A DNA stretch of 14,915 bases from Ettlia oleoabundans (taxonomy: Eukaryota > Chlorophyta > Chlorophyceae > Chlamydomonadales): assembly GCA_019693395.1 (NCBI GenBank), contig JAAMXP010002008.1:1-14915 (forward strand). The letters are read 5' to 3'. A model generated the notes under the pieces. It did no database searches. It was not told where the DNA came from and worked only from the letters and a program-made list of their open reading frames with translations. Within the stretch, counting starts at the first letter, position 1. Each line of letters begins with the position of its first letter. The position numbers and the translations under genes were made by a program. Below, piece after piece: positions 1-8,213 of the stretch.

Positions 1-99
1 CCCACCCACAGGCTGCAAGTAACTAAATGATCAAACACAGTTCCCAGGCAGCCTGCTTGTGTGCCCTCCCACGCCAACCGTGCTGCCCAGCCGCCTCAC

Positions 100-2669
100 C
101 AAAGTCGTCAAACACGCGCTCCTTGTCCCAGGGGAAGGGTGTGTGCACACGCAGGTCCCGCTCCAGGTACTCGCGCAGCACGTTGACCAGCAGGAACTGG
201 TACGGCTTCTTGGCCACCTCAGGTGCCTGCACAAGAGGCGGGACGGGATGGTTTGTTCTTTTTGGTTGGGGGGGGGGGGCACGCGCGGTGGCGGTGGCGG
301 CCGGACCAAAGTACGAAAACAACCTAGCTACACTATGCAGGGTGGGCATGTGCATGTTAGCGTGAACACGCTTGGTAAACGCATGAATGCCACAGACTGG
401 CAGGCAGGCAGGGAACCAGACCGGGGCAACCTTGCAAGCACTGCAAGGGCATGGTCTTGGCACACGGGAGCAAAACGAGGCTGCAGCATGTTGGCGGGCC
501 GCTGATGCGTCCCCCTGCAAATTGTTAAGCTATTGCATTGCTTCCGGCATGGCAGGCAACAGTGGCACCCATTTCGCAGCTCCCACCTTACCCATCCACC
601 CCCACCGTGCTGCGCAATGCTGCCACCACGCACCTGCTTCTCCACCGCCGTGTCGGCTGAACCCTGGCTCTGTGCCAACATTTGGGCCGCCAGCTCCGAG
701 TTGGAGTCCCTGCCATTGCCAGGTCCCTTGCCCCCCGGACCAGAAGGCAGGAACACCACCTGCACACAAAATCCCACACCGGACCCGCTGTAAACCACTC
801 TGTTGGCCAGGTAGTGCCCAACCGCCACAGCCCCTGTATGTCCCACCCATCTTAGGTTCCAGCCACAATTGCAACATTTTGTCGCACACAAGTGCCAAGG
901 AAGCGCGCCCACCACCACCACCACCACCAGAACAACAACAACAACAACTCCAATTAACCACTCCACACATCCACCACTTCAAAAACCTCTAAAGATAACC
1001 GCGGTCCAGCCAGCCAAGCGGGCAAGCGGCGCACCTCTCTCAGTATGGCAAACCGCGGCTCATGTGTGGCCAGCGCCAACATGATGAGGTCGGCATCCAG
1101 GCCATAGATGCAGTGGCGGGTGTTGGGGTTATAGCCAGGCAGGCCACGCTGCTCGCGGATGTATGCCATGATCTTGTGCTCACCCTCGCCTGGGCTGTTG
1201 GCGTCGCTCAGGATCACCTGCAGGCACAGGTGGGCGCCACGCAGGCGGGTGGGTGGGTGGTTGCCATAAGGGGGATGGGCAGTCATGGCCAGGGGTGATC
1301 CCACACAAGCACTCAGACAAGTCGGTTGACCATCACTCATATATCACCCCCTGGCCCTCTTATACAATACGACCCCACCACCACCCCCACGCACCCAGCC
1401 ACCCACGCCGGCAATGTAACCCTGCAACCCAGGCTGACGCGCACCTTGACTCCGCGCCAGCCGGGGTCCCCGTTCAGGCGCATGTGTATGTAGTACTGCA
1501 GCGCCACGCTGAGACGGTGCATGAAAGGGGTGCCAGGGGTGATGACGTTGCTGTCAAACACCGCGCTCTCCTTCTTGGGGACCTTGATGCCCTGCAGACA
1601 GCCAAAGGGAAGCCAGGGTTGAAGAGGGGAGGACACGTGAAACGAGGAGTAGGAGCGGTTGGTGCAAGTAACAAGTCAAGCGAGATACTACGGTCAATGG
1701 TTGGTAGAAATGAGAAACGGCGTCTGCCCATTTAGGTGGCCTGCTGTACGCTAGATGCTGGTGGTTTCAAAACACTGCACAGCGTATGCCGCTGGTTCAG
1801 TTTCTTGAACACCTTTCAGCCCAGCAAGCATAACACCCCTGCGCATCCCAGCTACGGCTACCTGCTTGGCAAACTCCTCCCGCAGCTTCTCCTCCTCCTT
1901 CTCCCGCTCCTCAGCCTCCTGCGCCGCGCGGAAGCGCCGCGACCGCTGCTGGTTCATCTTGGCGCGAGGCGCCACACCATCTACGACAATGAGAACAAAG
2001 CCGAACTGATGGATGGAATGTGCACCTTCTAGCGACTGTCACCATGATAGGGGACGAGAGCCATGCACAAGACTGCCCAGCTCAGGGCCTGTGGCTGCCA
2101 CAACCTGCCCACCAGCGTGAAGCAGGTCACTAGTCTTATTTGCATCTCCTGCATAGCTGGCTTTGTGATGCACTGCATGCCTCTCTCCCACCCCCTTTTG
2201 CTTGCTCACCAATGGCCATGTATAGCAGCTTGCGGGGGCGCACGATGGCAAACAGTCGGTCAATGTAGTCAAACATGGTGGTGAACACCTCCTCCTCGCT
2301 GGTGGGTGCTGGTCGGTCCTCAGGGTGAAAGCAGGGGTGGATGATACCATTCATGTCCAGGTATAAATTGTCAAACTCCATGCCGTTTGGGTTAGGCTGG
2401 CTAGTGTCCACCGGCACCTCCACGCCGTTGATCACCTGCACATCGTCCTCTACCACGTCCTTCACAACCTTGGGGTACCTGCGACATGACAATAATACTA
2501 TTTAGCATGGTTTGGGGCGGGGAACTGTCTGCACCGAGACGGGGCAGCCAAGCAAGTGCGTGAAAAATGGTGGCGGTGCCGCTCCACCACGGCATGCATT
2601 GCTGTCCACCACGGCTCTGGCCGAGCCAGACCTCTGCGACAGCCATCGGTAATAGGAAGGGACTCCCAT
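100..2669 (-). CDS. XRN: XRN-family 5'-3' exoribonuclease, N-terminal part (3' end outside window)
   Basis: XRN enzymes processively degrade 5'-monophosphorylated RNA, in nuclear termination and processing (XRN2/3 type) or cytosolic mRNA decay (XRN4 type). Exons on the minus strand are 2669-2632, 2478-2210, 1980-1862, 1591-1445, 1217-1035, 759-634 and 226-100. They give 336 codons plus one base, and the phase-1 donor at 99 leads into an exon beyond the left edge. The model starts [18 protein letters not shown], the near-invariant XRN N-terminus, which fixes the ATG at 2669. Active-site motifs are present: [12 protein letters not shown] (Asp54), [12 protein letters not shown] (Glu202, Glu204) and [10 protein letters not shown] (Asp232, Asp234), plus the family blocks [16 protein letters not shown] and [14 protein letters not shown]. 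The CCHC zinc knuckle usual between LREV and [11 protein letters not shown] in plant and human XRN2-type enzymes is missing; a Gly/Pro/Ser/Gln-rich linker replaces it. The family is certain. XRN2/3 versus XRN4 cannot be decided from this half. Confidence 0.93.
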
Positions 2670-3068
2670 TGGAGCTTAAAACCGGCTAGAGGCAGCTCCG
2701 GGGCGTGATTGCACCCGGCCCGCACAACCGGCGGGACTCCGAGGCTACGTAATGGGCTGGCGCACGTTACTATATTCTGCAGCGAAAGTGTAATGAGATG
2801 AAAAGTGTTTCACGCCGGAAAAGGGGCATTTCGGAGCAGGCGGTACACGAGTTGTCCTGCGGCTCTCTCTCGGCAGTGTATGTCCGATTGCAGCTGCGAA
2901 GGGATCGCCAGTTACGTGTCCGACATTGTAAGGCATCGCTGGCGCCTCAAAGCTCCTAACAGATACCACCGGTTGCTTGGCTTGCCAACTGCACTCAAGA
3001 CCGTTCAGGGAAGCTAGGGGAGTCGAGGGAAAGCTCATTGGCTACCCTCTCCATTGCCGTTGCACCCC
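2670..3068. promoter_or_regulatory. Divergent intergenic region between XRN and NF-YB
   Basis: These 399 bases separate the two divergent start codons and must hold both promoters and both 5' UTRs. No convincing coding exon is visible on either strand. The clearest element is a reverse-oriented CCAAT box (ATTGG at 3037-3041), 28 bases before the NF-YB start. The role as a shared promoter is inferred from position only. Confidence 0.5.
3037..3041 (-). promoter_or_regulatory. CCAAT box upstream of the NF-YB gene
   Basis: ATTGG on the plus strand reads CCAAT on the minus strand, the binding core of the NF-Y trimer whose B subunit is encoded immediately downstream. It lies 28 bases before the ATG, so it could sit in the 5' UTR rather than the promoter. 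One pentamer is weak evidence by itself. Confidence 0.3.
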
Positions 3069-3796
3069 ATGAGCGGAGACGAGCGGGGCTCGGGGGATGA
3101 GCGAGAGGGGGCCGTGAGGTAAGCTGCTCGAAGAGTCTGCAAGTCATCTAGTGCCAAGAATTGTACGTTGTTCCGGCCGAAAGGCCAATTGATTGCCCTT
3201 TTACTTCCTAGGCAGGAAGGGCGGTGGCAGCGGCAGGTTCGCTTTGCAACAAACCAAGTGCTAACGCAGGTGTTGGGGCTGGCTGCTACTTGTGCAGGGA
3301 GCAGGATCGGTTCCTGCCAATTGCCAACATCAGCCGTATCATGAAAAAGGCGCTGCCGGCCAACGCCAAAATTGCTAAGGACGCCAAAGAAACGATGCAG
3401 GAGTGTCTGTCTGAGTTCATTTCCTTCATCACCAGCGAGTGAGTTTGTGCATTCGGTGTGTGGGAACCTTTTTTTCACAATCATATGGCTGCATTGATGT
3501 GGGGGGCATTACAACTGCACAGTAGCGCCCATCCGCTGCTGGGATGTTTTGCCCGATGCGCTCACTCAAATCCTTCACCGTCGGTGCACCGTCTGTGCCA
3601 CAGGGCCAGCGACAAATGCCAGCGGGAGCGGCGGAAGACAGTAAACGGCGACGACTTGTTGTGGGCTATGACCACGCTGGGATTCGACGACTACATAGAG
3701 CCTCTCAAGGCATACCTAGCAAAATTTAGAGAGGCAGAGAAGAAGTCGATAGCAGCGGGCACTGCCAAGGCACAGGCTGCAACAGCCGACCAGTAA
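3069..3796 (+). CDS. NF-YB: Nuclear factor Y subunit B (CCAAT-binding, histone fold)
   Basis: NF-YB pairs with NF-YC through a histone fold; the dimer recruits NF-YA and binds CCAAT promoters in the nucleus. Exons are 3069-3118, 3298-3438 and 3604-3796, giving a 127-residue protein. The conserved B domain covers nearly all of it: [18 protein letters not shown] (residues 17-34), then [39 protein letters not shown] and [20 protein letters not shown], ending in a short Ala/Lys/Gln tail. Both introns are GT-AG and phase 2; each join restores a conserved codon (AG|G Arg17, GA|G Glu). The acidic 16-residue leader from exon 1 makes this ATG the natural start. Lys in the AKIAKDAK block, where LEC1-type proteins carry Asp, points to the general, non-LEC1 class. 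The protein is near the minimum length for the family, being little more than the B domain. Confidence 0.95.
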
Positions 3797-4028
3797 CGGT
3801 GTTTCTGCGGTGCAGCAGCAGAGCTGCCTGGCACATGCCATGCCTCCCTTGTTTGCCTGCTGCGCAAGTGCTGCATCTAACTGTGACTGTTCCTAGTCCC
3901 AACTATACCCTTTTCACCCCAACTCTCTTTGCAGTCCCTCCTGTTTTCTCCCTGTCTGTGATGCCGGCATTGCCCACATGGGCGATGTTGGCGCCTATGT
4001 ATTGCTAATGAAATCGTTTCTGTTTATT

Positions 4029-4053
4029 ACTCTCTCTCCCTCTCTCTCTCTCC
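4029..4053. repeat. TC dinucleotide microsatellite
   Basis: An almost pure CT/TC run, interrupted by two CCC steps, in the NF-YB 3' flank between the two convergent genes. It is a simple repeat with no evident function. Confidence 0.8.
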
Positions 4054-4133
4054 GGGGTGTCCTGCATCTGAAGAACATTCGCAACACACTCAAAACCCAA
4101 ATTTTTGCTATTGCAAGCCCAGTCTAGATGTCA

Positions 4134-4138
4134 TTACA
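4134..4138 (-). terminator. TGTAA polyadenylation signal of the RHIP1-like gene
   Basis: TTACA on the plus strand reads TGTAA on the minus strand, the usual chlorophyte poly(A) signal, about 330 bases after the stop codon at 4467. It is the first one seen downstream of that stop. Confidence 0.5.
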
Positions 4139-4466
4139 TTGTTACCAGTTACTTAAGACCCTGTGCCTTCCAAGCGTGTGGCTGGCTGCTGATTGCAACC
4201 ATCTCTTGCACATGGAGTTGTGATGCCAGACACCGAGCCGGCATGCCATACAAGTGGCTTCGCTGGGCATAAAAAGCGCCCAAGGTGATGATGGTGGAAA
4301 TCTAGCAGTGGTGTACAGAAGTATTGCAGCAGGCAAGCAAGGGAACAAACAAAGAAATGCAGAAAGTGGAGCAACAGCATTGCAAGGTGTGAGTAAGCGA
4401 GCATGAGCTGTGGGTGCCAGCCATGCAGGCCAATCGTTAGCCCAGGTACAGCAGGACAAGTTGCAG

Positions 4467-5946
4467 TCACAGGCCGTACTGCTTGGCCACCCGCCGCAGC
4501 GCCTTCTCCAGCACGCTTGCCTGGTTGCCCACGGTGGCAGCAGTGTTGGCCACCTCGCTGCGCAGCTGCAGGGCCTGTTTTGAGGGCAGCTCACGCAGAT
4601 CTGTGATGAGGTCTGCAGGGAGGCCGGGGTAGTGACGCACGAGCAGACAGTTAGCCAAATAATCACCTTGTGCCAGGCCCGCCATGTTCTCTTTCGCTGC
4701 TTCAACCTGTGTTTTTTGTTCGAAACTTCACATCCAGGCTGCATGGTAAGTGATGCACACAGTCCTAACACAAATTGAAACAATTTGATGGCAGCCCCTC
4801 GTATCCAGCCTGTGGTAACTCACTCTTGGCTGCCTTGCTGCTGCTACGAACACGGCTTGACAGGCTCTCCAGCTCGCCAGCCGTTGCCTTGAGCTTGGCG
4901 CGGCCACGGAGGTACTCCTGTTCCGCCAGCTGCAACCGCTCCTGCAGGATCAGCCTCGGCAAGGAGCGGTCATAAGGAGCTTGCACTGTTTGATGAGCAC
5001 AATCGCAAAACCAGAACAGTCAAGAGGTCACATGACGGTTCAGAGCTGACGCAAAACAACTGGCGTAAGGACAACTTGCTCTGCTCAGCGACTGAGCCAG
5101 TGGGAACAATGCAGCAGCTGATGGCACCCGCATGGCGTGGAAAGGAGACACTCACCTGCAACTTCTCCAGTTCTCCCTGCTGTCCCTCAGCTTTCTCCTT
5201 CAAGCTGGCATACCGCTGCTCTGCAGTGCGGTACATTGCCTCCTCGCTGCGGAACCGCCCGATGGTCTTGCGCAGCAGGTAGCGGCGGGGCCCTGGCAGC
5301 AGCACCGCGGCAGCCGCCACGCCAGCGACCAGCGAGGCCTGGGGATGATCATCCCGCACGTACCGCACCCCCTGCCTCACCACCTCAAGCGCTTGCTGCT
5401 CCGTGGCTTCGTAATGCGCCAGCCCGGTTTCGTAGAACTGGGTAAGCCGCGACTTGACCACCTGCCCCTCCTGGCTGGCAGCCGACACACCCGCACGCAC
5501 CGCTTCGCTGGCAGCGCTAATGCCAGCGTCAAGAGCTGCCTCTGCCGCATGACTGGCGCTCTTTATCTGCTCCCCCAATGTTTTGCTGGCTTCGTTTAGC
5601 TTGTCATCCCACAGCTTGCCTGCACGCCATGAAGAGGGAAACGGCGTATCGGTTAGCAAGGGCAACGGGCTGGGCAGGCTGCTCTGTTCCTTAGGTTTCA
5701 AGCTGGCTGGAAACACACATTGGTAGCCAGGCACAAGCACATTGTCTGGTTATGCTACTATATGGATGAACAGAGTCTTTTACAGTGCAGTTTGGTGCAG
5801 GCGGTGCCACTGACAGACCAGCCCGCCGCCTGGGCTTGCGTGGGCGCCTGCCTGCAGCCATACTTGCCAGCGGTAGCTGGAAGATTGCTTATTCCAATAC
5901 TCTGGCCAGGGTTGTTGTCGTTCGAGCCCTCTGTCGACGTTCCCAT
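4467..5946 (-). CDS. RHIP1: RGS1-HXK1-interacting protein 1-like membrane coiled-coil protein
   Basis: Minus-strand exons 5946-5868, 5619-5156, 4941-4824 and 4612-4467 encode 268 residues. Order: a polar N-terminus; an amphipathic Ala/Ser-rich helix (about 28-115); one short hydrophobic segment after DDHP (about 121-136); a basic GPRRYLLRKTIGRFRSEEA stretch (136-154); a long coiled coil; and a C-terminal DLRELPSKQALQLRSEVA block (225-242). The PRR..L+.T+GR.RSEEA block and the LP.K.AL.LR.EVA block match my memory of plant RHIP1, which in Arabidopsis links the RGS1 sugar receptor to hexokinase 1. That function is not established in algae and is not claimed here. Exon 3 starts at the ctgcag acceptor before GAG, the only one keeping phase. 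Intron 1 needs a GC donor (GCAAGT at 5867); the GT sites nearby break the frame or meet a stop. The start is the least certain part. Confidence 0.7.
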
Positions 5947-6123
5947 CTGGACTTCGCTGATCGCCGTCAGTGGTGTTTCTAGCGTTCGCCAAGTGATGTC
6001 ACGGGTGACACCTGCTGGTCCGTTGCTTTGGTGCTACGGAGACCTCCCAGGGTACAGTACAAAGCCTGTCCCGCAGCACAAAGTTGGCCAATTTGTCAAG
6101 CTGGCGCTCATCGTGGCAAAGCA
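5947..6123. promoter_or_regulatory. Short divergent spacer (putative bidirectional promoter)
   Basis: Fewer than 200 bases separate the start codons of the minus-strand RHIP1-like gene and the plus-strand HAD hydrolase; the gap is about 270 if the HAD gene starts at 6214. Both transcripts must therefore begin within or very near this spacer. No recognised box stands out. The bidirectional promoter is inferred from the layout. Confidence 0.45.
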
Positions 6124-7798
6124 ATGCTACGCACATTCCCCCGGCCATCGCCTTACTCTAGAATCGCAGCCACACTCCCAGTCCGGCTCAGCAGGCGTTC
6201 AGTGTTGCGGCCAATGACCACCCTCATATCCTTTGGTGAGTAGCCACACTTGTACTTTCCCAGAACGATCCAGACGTCGAGCGGTCCCACTCACACGCAT
6301 GTAGCGGAGCCACGGGCCTGCCGTCCTCCCTGCCTGCTGGCCTGCCCGCCTGCCTCCTTCTTGCGTTGAGGTCACCCGCACATTGTTGCAGACGTGGACG
6401 GCACTTTGATCCATTCTGTGGGACAGAAGGCCAACTTCCTGCATAAACAGGCATTCACAGCAGCGTTCAAGAAGGTGCGGTGCAGCAGGGCGATTGCTGG
6501 GTGCATCCATTTCGACAGAAACAGGTGCTGTTGTCAGCAGGCAAAGGGGTATCAACCAGACATGACATGCTGATGTGCAGGTATTCAATTTAAATACGAA
6601 CATTGACGTGATCAAGCATCATGGCAGGTGAGGGAAAGCTTGCGCTGCTGCCTTGCCCTTATACACCTGCCTCCCGCCAGGCATCCATAGCACACATATG
6701 CTTCTCATGCACTGCCTCCTATCTTGGCTTTGTCTGTATGCCCACAGTACTGATGCTCTCATCCTGCTCAAGGTGCTGGTGCACCACGGCGTGGCCTTGG
6801 AGGATGCGGTGGCAAAGCTGCCAGAGCTGAAGCAGGCCATGATAGATCATTTCCTGGCTAACCGACAGCTGGCTGGAGAGGGCCTGGAGCTGCTGCCAGG
6901 CGTGCTGCCGCTGCTGGAGGCGCTCGCAGCACGGGGGGATGTGGCGGTTTGCCTGGTCACGGGCAACTTGGAGCCCATAGGTATGTGGGCTGGGTGGCGG
7001 GGGCTGCCCGCCAAGTTGGTCTTTGTTGTCCGCACCTGCAGTTGCCATGATGCACTTGCCCACCACCTGTGCAGCCACCTGCTGCCATTCCACAGCCTCA
7101 GCTTGACTTCGCACAGCAATGTTGTGCCAGATCGACCACAACTCTCGTGCCCCACGCATCCTCCTCTGCCGGCCCAGGCTGGGCCAAAATGGATGCCCTG
7201 GGTGTGCGGCACCTCTTCACAGACCCCAACTTTGGCGGTTTCAGCACCGATCACTGCGACCCGGCTAACCTGGAACAGAGCTGGAGAGACCGGGCAGAGT
7301 TTGTGCGCATCGCGGCACGTAAACTGCAGGAGCAGCGGCCAGGTGAACGGGGAAGGCGAGGACCAGGCTGGGTGGTGGCTGGGTGGTGGCTGCTTGCAGC
7401 AGGGAGGTCTAGAGCAAGGGTTTAATGGCAGTGAGGCAGCAGCAGACAGCTGGTTGAGCGCTATTGGAGTGTTTTCTGCTATATTTAATAGGTGCACGCG
7501 CTACCTGCGCTGCTGGCTTGTTAGGTTCACTCACAAATCTCCAGGTCAGCTTTTGCTTGTGCTTTTACCTGTGGCCACTGCCTTGCTGCTCGCTGCAGGC
7601 ACCGAAATCAAGGCAAGATACCATGTTGGAGACGCGCCCATGGATGTTCAGGCAGCAGTGGGTGGCGGAGCCAAGGCTGTGGGCGTATGCACAGGCATCT
7701 ACACACGGCAGGAGCTCAGCGAGGCAGCACCGGAGGCGGTTGTGATAGAGGACCTGACTGATTTGTCTGCCGTGCTGGACACCTTCGGCCTGAGCTGA
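6124..7798 (+). CDS. HAD-superfamily (subfamily IA) phosphatase-like hydrolase, probably organelle-targeted
   Basis: Exons 6124-6235, 6392-6474, 6581-6627, 6748-6980, 7178-7342 and 7599-7798 encode 279 residues. HAD motif I is ISFDVDGTL (nucleophile Asp38, acid/base Asp40). Motif II is CLVTGN (Thr152). The motif III lysine is probably in AARKL (near 207). Motif IV is HVGDAPMD (Asp225, Asp229). The helical cap between motifs I and II fits subfamily IA, the phosphoglycolate-phosphatase-like group; the substrate is unknown. All introns are GT-AG, and the first splits the catalytic codon (TTT G|AC). The ATG at 6124 adds 30 residues rich in Arg, Ser and Pro with no acidic residue, like a plastid or mitochondrial presequence. 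The ATG at 6214 (MTTLISFD) would give a 249-residue cytosolic form. A further in-frame ATG at 6028 exists. Fold confident; substrate and location not. Confidence 0.85.
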
Positions 7799-7833
7799 TC
7801 TCTTTTATTCCGTTCTACAATGAGTGATGCATT

Positions 7834-7838
7834 TGTAA
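7834..7838 (+). terminator. TGTAA polyadenylation signal of the HAD hydrolase gene
   Basis: TGTAA lies 36 bases after the TGA stop at 7796-7798, implying a very short 3' UTR. Confidence 0.65.
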
Positions 7839-8213
7839 CGATATCTTGTGCCCATTCTGTTGACCAATACTCTTGGCAGCAGGGGCGGCGGCGCTGCTGT
7901 GCAACATATGGCGACGACCAGATGCAGGTTCAAATGCAACTTTGATCGTGGGCTGCTGCGAGTTCCAGGAATAAATTCTTCCAGTAGGCTGACACCGCCT
8001 TCCCAGGCTGAGACCACCACCTGCCAGCGCAGCACAGCAACTCAGCGGTAGGAACATTGCCGCTTGTCAGCATCGGACAGGCGGTAACTTACACAGGGTG
8101 TTTAAACAAAGGCCGAGTGTGCCGTCAACGCTCCTAGCCCAAAACTGTGCTGCGTTTGCCCAGGAGTTGCATAGGCAGGCTCCGTTGGGCACCAAGAAGC
8201 AGCTGGAGCAGCC
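7839..8213. promoter_or_regulatory. Spacer with the promoter and 5' UTR of eIF2 alpha
   Basis: This stretch runs from the end of the HAD gene to the eIF2 alpha start codon and should contain the latter's promoter and leader. An upstream ATG at 7906 opens a frame of about 48 codons closing at 8049-8051. Whether it lies in the eIF2 alpha leader depends on an unknown transcription start. No other element is recognised. Confidence 0.45.

Larger units (their letters stand above)
3797..4466. other. Convergent 3' UTRs of NF-YB and the RHIP1-like gene
   Basis: These 670 bases lie between two convergent stop codons. The left part should be NF-YB 3' UTR; I found no TGTAA signal for it, so its end is undefined. 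A TC-rich microsatellite lies at about 4029-4053. The minus-strand gene has a TGTAA signal at 4138-4134, making its 3' UTR about 330 bases. Frames opening here are short, lack family similarity and look like chance. Confidence 0.6.

Noticed and set aside
268..279. 12-G run in an XRN intron (and the 13-C run at 11394-11406)
   Set aside because: These are homopolymers, the second serving as a pyrimidine tract. They are possible sequencing-length uncertainties, not elements.
387..992. Long plus- and minus-strand open frames over XRN introns
   Set aside because: They overlap confirmed XRN exons antisense or run through introns, and are rich in Pro/Gly/simple repeats such as the CCA/CAA run near 909-946.
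760..1034. Cys-rich reading in XRN intron 5 ([16 protein letters not shown]) resembling the missing zinc knuckle
   Set aside because: The spacing is CX2CX8H instead of CX2CX4HX4C, no final Cys fits, and no splice pair brings it in phase. Direct joining of exons 5 and 6 is in phase.
4942..4986. Exon 3 of the RHIP1-like gene starting further upstream (QAPYDRSLPRLILQ)
   Set aside because: The AG acceptors there give the wrong phase after exon 2. The ctgcag before GAG at 4941 keeps phase and matches the family alignment.
4970..5740. Start of the RHIP1-like protein in the longer unspliced minus-strand frame (near 5740)
   Set aside because: The sequence before GKLWDDK lies upstream of a clear gtgcag acceptor at 5620 and looks non-coding. 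The unspliced frame also runs past the donor at 5155 into intron.
7906..8051. Small upstream open reading frame before eIF2 alpha
   Set aside because: It may not be in the transcript at all, since the transcription start is unknown and no conserved peptide is seen. It is mentioned only under the spacer.
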